From positions 5,642,001 through 5,706,000 of the forward strand of contig JAWHQI010000013.1 of NCBI GenBank assembly GCA_033032865.1: 64,000 bases of DNA. Direction: 5' to 3'. The first letter of the stretch is position 1. Each line of letters opens with the position of its first letter. The translations under genes and the position numbers were made by a program. This stretch comes from Dactylorhiza incarnata (taxonomy: Eukaryota > Streptophyta > Magnoliopsida > Asparagales > Orchidaceae). Shown here in pieces: positions 42,930-53,010 of the stretch. The notes under the pieces are model-generated. The model was not told where the DNA came from. It ran no database searches and saw only the letters and a program-made list of their open reading frames with translations.

Positions 42930-43705
42930 GGACCCCTTGGCTCCATCTTGATTATCCTCTTCAGATCCAAAATTCCAGAGCTTCGTGCCACAGAATAGAG
43001 AGGAAGGTTTAGAGAGATACTCCCACAAATCCATAAAGTCTTAAGGAGATCTGTGGAGAAGATTTCAACACGCGTCATCATCGTGACGAAAGACCGCATC
43101 GACTACGATCATACTCTGTGGGTCTTCGTCTACTTCTCCAAGAGATCCATATAGGGAGTTTTTATATTATTGTCTTTTTATTTCACATCTTCTCTTTTAA
43201 ATCGTGTAGTAAATTCGCCTCGTGTTGGCGACTAGGTCTGGGTAGGGCTTAGGGCAGAAATTCGCCCCGTGTTGGCGACTAGGTCTCGGGTGTAGGTCTA
43301 GGGGGTGCTCGAGGCCATATCCGGGGAAGGGTTGGCTAGAGAGGCTTGAAGCCGTATCCGGGGAAGGATTGGCTAAAGCCAACCGGTTCGTGGGGATACG
43401 AGTCGGTATAGAAAACAAAAAGAGTCTTTCATATTTCGCTTTGATTTCTAGCGTCATTGAAATCAAAATTTTGTAATTAAATTTTATTAATAATAATCAT
43501 GTCTCTCTTTGTGTAATAAAATTGATTTGTTCTTCATTTCTCTAAATTGTTTATTATCCTCTCCTTTATTATAAAACAATTTAGATCTTTTTTCAAAATC
43601 ACTATTTTGATCTCTTATTATTTCAAGTATTACAAAATATAATATAAGTTTTTAAAACCCTTATTCACCCCCCCCCCCTCTAAGGGCGCCTACCGATCCA
43701 ACAAG

Positions 43706-43718
43706 TGGTATCAGAGCC
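43706..43718 (+). other. Primer binding site of element B
   Basis: TGGTATCAGAGCC two bases after the LTR end; initiator Met-tRNA type. Confidence 0.85.
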
Positions 43719-43752
43719 AGGTTATTCCAAATCGGCTTAACAACCGGGAATA

Positions 43753-45219
43753 ATGACGTCTCATGATCTCGCTTCTATTGGTGGGGAAAATTTTTATGAA
43801 GAAGAAAAATCTCTTAAACCACCTTTATTCGAAGGAAGAAATTATAAAGGGTGGAAATTGTTAATGGAAAGGTTTATTAAAACATTAGATATCAACGCTT
43901 GGGATATAGCAATAACAAGACCTGCGGACGAATCAAATAAACAAGAGCGTCGCCTAAATGCAAAAGCTATGCATTATATTTTTTGTGCTTTATCTCAAGA
44001 TATCTTCAAATTAATATATTGTTTTTCTAGTGCATACAAAGTTTGGAAATTTCTTGAAGAAATGTATGATTTTCCTCTTACAGGTATGAAACAAACACAA
44101 GAATTGGAGAACATACAAGCTTGCGCAAATTTTCAAGAAAGCTCTTCTCATGACGGATCCATGAAGTGCACATCAAATGGAAAAGAAGAAATCCCATCTC
44201 TGGAAGAGGAATGCCAAATAGATGAAGACAACAAAGAAAATTTGTGCTCAAATCTCATAGCATCCAAAAGCACTATAAGGAAATCAAATCATCTTATTGT
44301 TTCCAATTCTATTTCTACTTTACAATTGCTACAAATTACAAAGCGCAAAATTAAGAAATTAAAACATGCGAATTGCAAATTGCGCTTAGAAAATAAAAAT
44401 TTAAAAGCAAAAGTTAAAGTAGAATCAAAATCTGATTTATCTAGCTTTACTCATGTCACTTTAATTGAAAATACAAAACCTTGTTTTGATTGTAATGATA
44501 TTAAAGAAAAATTTAAGGAACTTGAAAAAGAAATTATTTGTATAAAAGAACATAATGAAAAATTATCTTTAGAAAATTCATCTTTAAAAAGTGATTGTGC
44601 AACATGCAAAAGTTATAAAATTGAAATTGAAGAGATGGACGAAACATTTGAGGAATACATAAATGAATATCAAAACCATATTGATTCAATTATTTCTACT
44701 CTAAAGAATAGCACAATAGCTTAGAATAAAGCTGGACATAATTTGAAAATCAAGAATGATGAATTAAAATCAAAAATCAACTTGCTTATGAAAATTGTAA
44801 ATACAAATTCACAATATCAAACTATATCTAAAAACAAGTTGAATACGAATATGAACATCTTACCTAAGTTTAAAAATGGGAGTAAGGAACATAAAGGATT
44901 TGTAAATCAAAATCACCATAATTTACAAAATCATGTTTCTCCCAACCTAAAATTAAATGCAAACAAATTTCCTTCAAATAATAAATTCAAAAACCTTTTT
45001 GATCCAAATGTTCAAGTAAATGATTATGGAAATTTGAAATCTAAAAATAATGTTAAACCAAGATTTGAATGGAGACCCAAAGTTAAAGATGAAACACAAA
45101 CTCCACTCAAAAGGGCTCATTCGCTTCCATCTCCTCAAAAGCAAACATGATGTATTTGGGTACCCAAAGGAACCGTCACACTCGGTCCTCTTTGGATACC
45201 TAAATCTCTTATTCATTAG
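43753..45219 (+). pseudogene. Element B gag with long coiled coil
   Basis: ATG 43753 (MTSHDLASIGGENFYEEE). KPPLFEGRNYKGWKLLMERFIK and MHYIFCALSQDIFKLIY are Copia gag motifs. From about residue 180 the protein is Lys/Glu/Asn-rich with heptad-like runs (LRLENKNLKAKVK, ENSSLKSDCATCK). A TAG at 44722-44724 and a TGA at 45148-45150 interrupt the same frame, which then reads CIWVPKGTVTLGPLWIPK to TAG 45217. WVPKGT is the usual end of SIRE-like gag. No CCHC knuckle is left where one is expected, so the middle may be deleted. Confidence 0.8.
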
Positions 45220-48200
45220 TATCCAATCATTTGCATTAAGTATAAATCAATTAAAAATGAAATATCAATTCTCTACTTCATGATGTGCTTAATTTCCTTT
45301 TTGTTTTTTGTTTTTATTTCTTTGAACCATCATGATATGATCATTTTATATAACTTGTGATATGAATTTCACATATTAAACCAAAATTCATAAATAAATC
45401 AAATTGAATAAAGTTGAATAAAAAGTCATGTCATTTTTCAAGTGATCTACTTATCCTTTTTATTTTTATCCTTCTAAATCCATTTCCTAAAAGTCTTATA
45501 AAATTTGAAAAACTAAATTTGTCATATGATATTATTAAGACTAAATGAAATAAGTGTCAAAATGGATTTAAAAGGTATTTTAGGGGCATTAGGCTAATTT
45601 CATAAAATGCGCAAGTTGTGCTTAGGTAGTTAATATATTTGCGTCATTTTCAATTACCCCTAGTATGTTTAATCATAATCATGTCAAATCAGAATTGAAA
45701 AATTGCATGAATATTATTTCACTCATTTATGATCATTTCACTCATGCATATGTTGTGCAAAACTCAATAATTAAGGTTTAATAAATATGAAACTCTAATG
45801 AAGATGAAACTCATGTACTAATTTTAACTTCAGCATCTTATTGCAATTTTTTCTCATCTCTTCACTTCATTAGACATGCCTTACATTGCACAAACATAAT
45901 TAAGAAAAATTCGAAGCAAAATCAAAGAAAATCTAGGCTATATGATTAAAATAAGCACTCTCTGTGAGCTAACGCATGCGCTAGGACCTAACGCCGGTGC
46001 TAGCTCGAGTCTCCGATTTTCTGAAATTTTAAAATTCTGGAAAATCAATAAAAATATATTATTTTTATATGTACTACTCATTTTTGCAATTCTGCCTGTA
46101 CTTGTTTTTGAAAAATTAAAATACAAAATTACAAAAGCCAAATTACAAAAAAAATATTTTGTTTTTTCTTTGGATATTTGTTTGAATTCTATTCCTATAT
46201 GCAAAAATCAAATACAAAAATATTAAACAAAAACAAGTATCAAAAATTGTTATTTTTGAACTTAACTTTTCTATTTACATGTATCTTGCGAAAGGGTGAT
46301 TTGGGCTATCATCCCATCATATCACCTAGTACCGGGCGAACCTCTCACAAGGTAGTCCTCGGGAAGTCCAAGATCAATCTTATGAGTTCAAACTTTAAAT
46401 AAAAATTATTCTTCAAAATATCAAAAATACTGTATGGACTTCATTGAAAATCAAGCATGATTTAACTCATCATTTAGAACTTCTATAATGTTGCAATTTA
46501 TCTTTTCAAACTACTTTGAACATTGTCTTCATCATGCTTTGATATATCTATTAATATGTGCATCAATTATATTGTAAAGGTTGTGTAGAACCAAGCTTAG
46601 CATGCCTCTAAGTTTGAGTAAATGTTTTATCTTTGATAATGATATTTATTCACTCACTTTGGCATTGTCTATATATGTGTTTAATCCAAGAATGCTTGTG
46701 TATGTTTTGTATTAGTACAATGAATTAAAATTGCACATGTATCTTACCTACACAACCTTTGTTTGCACTTTTACAAGTTAAGAAAAGTGGTTATGTTTTC
46801 ATAAATTATATTGGTTTGCAAAACAAGTGTATTCGGAGAACTTTGTACAAAACAAAAATCATCAAATAAAGTGACAAAGATAACTCCACCAAGCACTACT
46901 TGAACCTCCTGATAAGTCTTAATAAGCATTGTGAGGTTGAGCACCTTGGAAAGAATTGTAAAGTATCTTGTGCAAACCATATCTTTCTTTCAAAATAAAA
47001 ACCACTTACTCTTAAGTACACCGGATCACTAGTTTCAATATTAAAATAAAATAAAATATGTGATCCCCCAAGCACTACTTTGCACCCTGATAAGTCTTGA
47101 TGAGCATTGTGTGTGCAAAGCACCTTGGTAGTTGTACATTTTGTTTGTGCATTGAAGTGTGTGGAAGTAAAATTATTTGTGTTTTATTGTGCTCTTTACT
47201 TTACATATTTCTTGTATTTTTGATTAAAACATTTGTTTACTCTATTCAAAATACACTTATGTGCACATCATTATCTTCCATAACACTTCTTCTCATGAGT
47301 ATTGGATCCTAATGCTAACTCTATACTACTCTTTATTTTTGAAATGCACTAGATAACCTAGCATGCTTTCTACAATGTTTGGTATGTTTTGAAATTGTGA
47401 ATTAAAATAACATTGTAGTAATCTCTTTTTGATAATATTATTTCATGCTTGGTTACTTTATTGTTAAACTTAAAAATCTTACTTGAACAATGATTTACAA
47501 AAACATCTTCTTTATGAAATTTAACTCATATATCTTTTTATGGATCATCATTGATTACAATAAGATGTTTCTTGTATTTCGATAAGTCTTCCGCATCATA
47601 ACCATATAATTGTTTTACCTTGCGCTTTCATGCTTATTTAAAGTCCTTTATTTTGTGTGCATCATCACTTGAATCTTCAAATTCCTTTCTTGCAACATGT
47701 GGTAGACTTGCTTGGTAAACTTTATATTGGTTGCTTTTAACATGAATTTTTTTTCTATAAAACTCTGATTTATTTCTATGAAAATATTATTACGCTAAAA
47801 ACTCCGATTCATTAATGGATTTCAAAATAGCTATGTGAGTGTTTTCATGAATTCAAATAAAAATATAAATTCATAGGTTATGTCATTAGATTTAAAACGC
47901 TTAAATGTTTCCAATAATTATTATCCATGACTTCATTTCTCACCTTAGCGGGGGCGTAGGGTTGTAGACATTAGATAACCTTATCTCTAGTCATGTCTTG
48001 TCCTTAACCGGGGAGGGTTCCAGTGGGGCCTTGCGAGGCACTGGGGGGAAAGAGTGCTAGGTTGAGTTGTGTCTAGTGTTTGCATATGGGACTAACACCC
48101 CAACCTACGACATGTTTGCAGCTCCTCATGCCCATCCGTCACTTAGTACGGGGCTAGGGTGTAGATATATTGTCTGGGTAGATTGGTTATTTGGAAATCA

Positions 48201-48656
48201 TTACCTTTTATGCTTAAAACTCTTATATAAAGGGGATGAACCAACATGATAATACTTGGAAAATGTTATATTGCTAAAAACTCTGATTTATCTCTATAAA
48301 AATTATTCTAAAACTCCTTATCATTTCATTCTAAAAGCTCGATCATGCCTTTATCTTCTAATCAAAACTTTTCTGTGTTTTGCCTCCTTACCCACTTTTG
48401 CTAATAACAAAAGGGGGAGAACTAACATGATAAATAAGATCCGCTATCCAAATGAAAACTAACATGATTAATTAAGATGATAGCTTACATATTAAGGGAG
48501 CATTCACTTAGGGGGAGCATATATTTAGGGGGAGCAATTCTAAATGCTAAAATCGATAATTATTCTAAGTCATCACTCTCACACACACACAAGTAAGGTT
48601 CATCATGCTTATATATATTAATGCTCTGATTTATCATTAATGGTTTTGTTATTATC
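45220..48656 (+). other. Element B internal region without a gene
   Basis: About 3.4 kb, AT-rich, no supported frame. AACGCCGGTGCTAGC-type words lie at 45968-46005. 46303-46381 resembles a stretch of the Tekay-like LTR (56250-56333). Two copies of a GATAAGTCTTgATgAGCATTGTG motif lie near 46912 and 47090. A GC-richer block at 47945-48180 reads like transplanted LTR material. Much of the rest matches, inverted, the B' region 24337-25900. Confidence 0.55.
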
Positions 48657-48668
48657 AAAAGGGGGAGT
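48657..48668 (+). other. Polypurine tract of element B
   Basis: CAAAAGGGGGAGTT before the 3' LTR start TGTTGGAACAAGG. Confidence 0.8.
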
Positions 48669-48669
48669 T

Positions 48670-50007
48670 TGTTGGAACAAGGTCTTCCTCATCTCCTAAG
48701 TTTGAGAATAATAAAACCTATTTGTATTTGATCTTGTGTGTTTAAGTGTGCAGGAAAACAAAGTCCATATGACTCAAGGATTACATAAAAAGGTTGCCCC
48801 CAAATTTGGGCCTTCAAATCCAACACTCCTTCTAGCGCCGGCGGTATTACCAAGCGCCTGGCGCTAGCGCTAAGGAACCGCTGAGAATGGAAGCTGGGTT
48901 CAATGAAATAGATCTTGCGTTCGACGAACTTACGTTCGACGAATTTCTGTTCGACGAATGATGAAGCCCGTTCGACGAACTTGCTGCTGCGATCGATGAA
49001 ATCAAGCCGCTGAGAATGAAAGCTGGGTTCGACGAAATTGAATCTGCGTTCGACGATCTTGCGTTCGACGATTCTCCATTCGACGAATTTCAGATCGACG
49101 AATGATGAAGCCCGCTCGACGAACTCCAATCGTTCGATCGACGAAAAGAATGCTTAAGCGCAATTCTGGGAGCACATACAGAAGGAGATAGCGCCTGGCG
49201 GTATTCGATAGCGCATGCGGTAGCGCGGAGCACAGAAGGCATGAGAGAATTGTTTCCTCAGATTGAAGATTCTGCCGCACAGAATATGTCCTAAAATGGG
49301 ATAGCGTCGGCGGTAGCACTAGCGCAGGCGCTAGCGCTAAGGCTATAAAAAGGACCCCTTGGCTCCGGCTTGATTATCCTCTTCAGATCTAAAATTCCAG
49401 AGCTTCGTGCCACAGAATAGAGAGGAAGGTTCAGAGAGATACTCCCACAAATCATAAAGTCTTAAGGAGATCCGTGGAGAAGATTTCAACACGCGTCATC
49501 ATCGTGACGAAAGACCGCATCGACTACGATCATACTTTGCGGGTCTTCGTCTACTTCTCTAAGAGATCCATATAGGGAGTTTATATATTATTGTCTTTTT
49601 TTTCACATCTTCTCTTTTAAATCGTATAGTAAATTCGCCTCGTGTTGGCGACTAGGTCTCGGGTGTAGGTCTAGGGGCTGCTCGAGGCCATATCCAGGGA
49701 AGGGTTGGCTAGAGCGGCTTGAGGCCGTATCCGGGGAAGGATCGGCTAAAGCCAACCGGTTCGTGGGGATACGAGTCGGTATAGAAAACAAAAAGAGTCT
49801 TTCATATTTCGCTTTGATTTCTAGCGTCATTGAAATCAGAATTTTGTAATTAAATTTTATTAATAATAATCATGTCTCTCTTTGTGTAATAAAATTGATT
49901 TGTTCTTCATTTCTCTAAATTGTTTATTATCCTCTCCTTTATTATAAAACAATTTAGATCTGTTTTCAAAATCACGATTTTGATCTCTTATTATTTCAAG
50001 TATTACA
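48670..50007 (+). repeat. Element B 3' LTR, end missing
   Basis: Matches the 5' LTR from TGTTGGAACAAGG to TTTCAAGTATTACAA. The last ~80 bp, including the C tract, are replaced by unrelated sequence from 50008. It shows the site of the solo LTR uninterrupted at 49200-49206. TATA at 49344. Confidence 0.85.
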
Positions 50008-50443
50008 ACAGAGCATATATATCTAATAGATTTTAAATATTTCATCAGATATAAAATATGATACCCCGAGTTCTGAAATATTACATTGAAAATAAAACTA
50101 ATAAAAACGAATAAATAGAACCTTTGATTTTCTCTGAATTCTGACATTTCCTTCAGCTTTCTGAATTGTTGATCTGAACTGTAGCTTTATAATCTGAATT
50201 TGATATCTGCTCTAACAGAAATTATTTCTTAATCTGCTTTGCTACCAATCAGAATTTGAATATGTCATAACATCTTCCCCTAAATCTATCATAATCTGAA
50301 TATGTATCTGTTGCTTCTTCTATATCAGAAGCTGTATCTGAATCTGCATTAAGCTAGAGCAATCACTGCATCTGAAATTGCAACATATGTAGCTTCTTCA
50401 TGCATCATTTCCCTCTTTCATAAAAGATGTTAGCCTGAGAGCA
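50008..50443 (-). repeat. Copia LTR fragment, unassigned family
   Basis: In element sense it begins TGCTCTCAGGCTAAC at 50443, next to a polypurine-like TCTCAGGGGGAGA (50456-50444), and is full of the word CAGATTCAGA and variants. It ends at the broken B LTR. I see no coding I would defend; a short EATYVAISDAV reading near 50400 resembles RNase H but lies inside the LTR-like part. Confidence 0.45.
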
Positions 50444-50477
50444 TCTCCCCCTGAGACTGGAGCTTCTTCAACTTTCT

Positions 50478-50769
50478 CTATAACGATCCATGCCCGCCAA
50501 CACGGGACCCAGCTGGACTGCCAGCACCCTCCCAGCCCAGGCCTGCCAACATGGGACCCAGCTGGCACCGGAAGGGTTCAGCCTAACCAGATGGTCTGCA
50601 GACCATGCACCCCAACCCCTCTCTGTCCCACCATAGGGCCCAGCGGGTTGTTGGAGACCGTAGTCCCCCTTTGATGAGAATTGAGCCAGTTAAGCGGCAG
50701 CGCGTGGACTTCCCAGGAGGTCACCCATCCCAGAATTGCTCCAACCCGAGCACGCTTAACTATGGAGTA
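50478..50769 (-). mobile_element. 5S-rRNA-derived element (Cassandra-like)
   Basis: In minus sense the piece starts near 50769 with a 5S-like part and ends GGCATGGATCGTTATA at 50478. A 5S promoter set inside an LTR-like unit ending in a TCGTTA(C)A form is the hallmark of Cassandra TRIM elements (established knowledge). Two copies of GGGTCCCaTGTTGGCaGGC/GGGTCCCgTGTTGGCgGGC lie within it. Start and end are not certain, and an independent 5S-derived SINE is possible. Confidence 0.55.
50706..50761 (-). other. 5S rRNA-like segment (boxes A and C)
   Basis: In minus sense AGTTAAGCGTGCTCGGG (50761-50745, box A region) and GGATGGGTGACCTCCTGGG (50730 on, box C) match plant 5S rRNA almost exactly, while the sequence between them has drifted. 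The first half of 5S is missing, so this is not a 5S gene. Confidence 0.85.
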
Positions 50770-50822
50770 CTTTCACTTCTCATCACCAATTGAGCTGCTC
50801 AATTGGCGATGAGAAGTGAAAG
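50770..50822. repeat. 26-bp foldback at an insertion boundary
   Basis: Arms 50770-50795 and 50797-50822 are inverted copies with one mismatch (A at 50785, G at 50808) around a single base T. The right arm belongs to the gypsy integrase remnant; the left arm is an inverted copy of it joined to the 5S-derived piece. Confidence 0.9.
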
Positions 50823-51840
50823 ACATCGTAGGTTTGTGATGCACAGTCAGGTCTGTATACTGGTGAAAACCAAGTGTAAGAGTCTTTGGGGAACTACCAC
50901 AGTCACTGCCCATGTTAGTGAGTGGAAGCTCGGGGATATAATCATGGATTTCATACACAAGTTACCACATCCCCACTCCGGGCACAAGTTCATTTGGAAC
51001 ATCGAGGATAAATTGACCAAGGTAGCTAGGGTCACCCCGGGCTGGACAGACACTCTCGTTGGTGTTTGATTGGATTTGTTGAGCAGTTTGTCCGTTATCG
51101 TGGTGTGACCAGGACGATCGTGTCGGATCAGGATGGACGGGTTATGTCCAAGAAGTGAAGATCAGTCCAGGCTTATCTGGGCTCTTGGTTGATGTCCAAC
51201 ACAACTTTCCACCCTCAGAGGGACAGAGGTGCAAAATTCCACCATCTTGGACCCAGGATGAGGATTTAAAGACACTCGGCTCTGAATTTGTGAAGGATGC
51301 AGATGCCCAGGTGCGACTGATTCAAGTTAGGATGCTGGAAGCCCATAACAGGCAGGACAAGCATTATGATGCGCGACATCGTGCAGTAGAGTTCTAGGTT
51401 GGAGACCAGGTGTTCTTGAAGATACATCTGATGCAGGGAGTCTCGCGGGTATGCGGGCGGAAGAAGCTCATTCTAAGATAAATGGGGCTCTACACGAACC
51501 TGGTGCGGATCGGCCTGTTGGCTTATAGACTAGAGCTACCGCCGGAGTTAGCGGGGTTGCACAACGACTTCCATGTCTCCTCCTTTAGGAGAGCTCTACT
51601 ACGGTCGGAGTAGTGAATTTCTACTATAGATGGCCCGGTAGCCTCAGATCGATTGATTAACCTGGAGCTAGTCCGGATAGACGACACCGAGATGCGAGTC
51701 TTGCGAAGCAAGGAGCTCCCGCTGGTCAAGGTCCTGTGGAGAAATCATTGACAGGATGGACATACTTGGGAGCCACTAGAACTGATGTAACAGAGATAGT
51801 TTGTACTCTTCGAGTCAGGAATCACTTCAATTATTAGGGG
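50797..51840 (+). pseudogene. Tekay/Del-like Ty3 integrase, C-terminal remnant
   Basis: Frames change several times: EVKDIV, HSQVCILVKTKCKS (finger Cys), WKLGDIIMDFIHKLP..IWNIEDKLTKVA (first Asp region), TIVSDQDGRVM (second Asp) and TTFHPQRDR. About 100 residues usually following, including the catalytic Glu, are deleted near 51220. Then EAHNRQDKHYDARHRAVEF, VGDQVFLKIHLMQGVS, LLAYRLELPPELAGLHNDFHVSSFRRAL and ELPLVKVLWRNH (integrase end, chromodomain-type). Upstream pol is absent. The 3' LTR follows at 51928. Confidence 0.8.
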
Positions 51841-52419
51841 ATGTTACGTTCGGTCACTCTCGGTGAAAATCCCGCAAGCCTAACCTAAATTTCGGGGACG
51901 AAATTATTATTTTTGTTTATTGGGATTTGTAACATCCCCCAAACAACTAGACCCCTAGAGTGGTTTTGTCATGACTAGGTCATGACAAAACCCTAGGAAG
52001 CTTGAAGAGATCACTTGGCCTTAAGCTTGAAGGAGAAGAGCACCTTGGCCTGCAAATAGCAATTTCCAATTACCAAGCTTAGGGTTGGACTTTAGGGCCT
52101 CACCTTGACCCTTTGACCCCACCATGGCACACCTAACCCTTTGAAGGTTCCCTTTGAGCATCTAGGACCCATTGGGGCCAACCAAAGAGGCCAACTTTAC
52201 CAAAGTCAACCCTAACCTTAAATTGGTCAAAGTAGCCTAATTAGGGTCAATTGGCATCCACCATGCCAAATTGACCTTGCCCCATTCTTATCTTGGCGTC
52301 AAGGCGTACCAAGGTGAGACCCGACCTCCTTGACGCTTAGGCGACAAGGCGGACGCCTAGGCGACAACAAGGCGAGCAAATGCAAGGCGACAATATTAAA
52401 TTTTTTTTAAAAACAAATG

Positions 52420-52640
52420 AAGTTATAGACAGCGGTTAGTATAATAACCTCTGTCTATAGTGTCTGTCAAGTGACTATAGACAACGGTTATTATAATAAC
52501 TGCTGTCTATAGTCACTATAGACTATAATAACCCGCTGTCTATAGTGACTATAGACAGCGGTTATTATAATAACCGCTGTCTATAGTGACTGCCATGGGA
52601 CTATAGACAGCGGTTATTATAATAACCGCTATCTATAATC
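52420..52640. repeat. Palindromic array with a perfect 38-bp palindrome
   Basis: The unit CTATAGACAGCGGTTATTA and its complement alternate at least four times, separated by TGACTG or TGTCTGTCAAG. One unit (52549-52586) is a perfect 38-bp palindrome. The next (52600-52636) has one mismatch. Similar GACAGCGGTT words occur at the ends of plant CACTA elements (recollection), so this could be a MITE-like piece inside the hAT remnant. Confidence 0.8.
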
Positions 52641-53010
52641 CCGATTTATTTTAGGCAAAAAGAGAACCATCATTCAACATTAACTACACAGATTTTATTC
52701 AGCATTCACTACACAGATTTTATTCATTAATACATCCAAAATGAACAAGGCAACCTGCAACCAGCATGAAGAATGCTTTAAATCATTTCTATAATCTGTG
52801 ACATCAAGCAAACTCAGAAGACACCAAATGATTAGGGCTCTAAAGATAGTTCTCACAGTTTAAAACATGATCTGTGCATGCAAGTTTCTTGACAATCAAT
52901 ATATATTACAAGTTTACAACAATCACAAGTATGACAAGTTGACAATCAATATATAATGGCAAATTGACAATCACAAGTTCACAACAATTTCACTCAATAC
53001 CAAAATGTTA

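Larger units (their letters stand above)
41065..43703 (+). repeat. Element B 5' LTR, interrupted by a solo LTR
   Basis: Starts TGTTGGAACAAGGCC, ends CTACCGATCCAACA. Without the 1191 bp of solo LTR plus duplication it is 1448 bp. Words TTCGACGAA (41283-41540) and TAGCGCCGGCGC/CTAGCGCTAAG (41223-42920). TATAAAAA at 42922. Downstream hairpin words TTCGCC/GGCGA twice (43213-43285) and TTGGCTAAAGCCAA (43370-43383). C tract near 43669-43678. Confidence 0.85.
41065..50007 (+). mobile_element. Element B: pol-less Copia-like element
   Basis: It has a 5' LTR (41065-43703, enlarged by a solo LTR), primer site, gag (43753-45219), about 3.4 kb without a gene, polypurine tract, and a 3' LTR cut at 50007. 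No RT, integrase or protease motif appears. The LTR and the 3' internal region resemble the pol-bearing B' element, which suggests a non-autonomous partner (inference). It is inserted in the family A gag. Confidence 0.8.

Noticed and set aside
50350..50420. RNase H-like reading EATYVAISDAV on the minus strand
   Set aside because: Short, bounded by stops, and inside an LTR-like piece downstream of a polypurine-like tract, where RNase H would not be.
50706..50770. Functional 5S rRNA gene
   Set aside because: Only the box A to box C part matches; the 5' half and terminator are absent and the middle has diverged.
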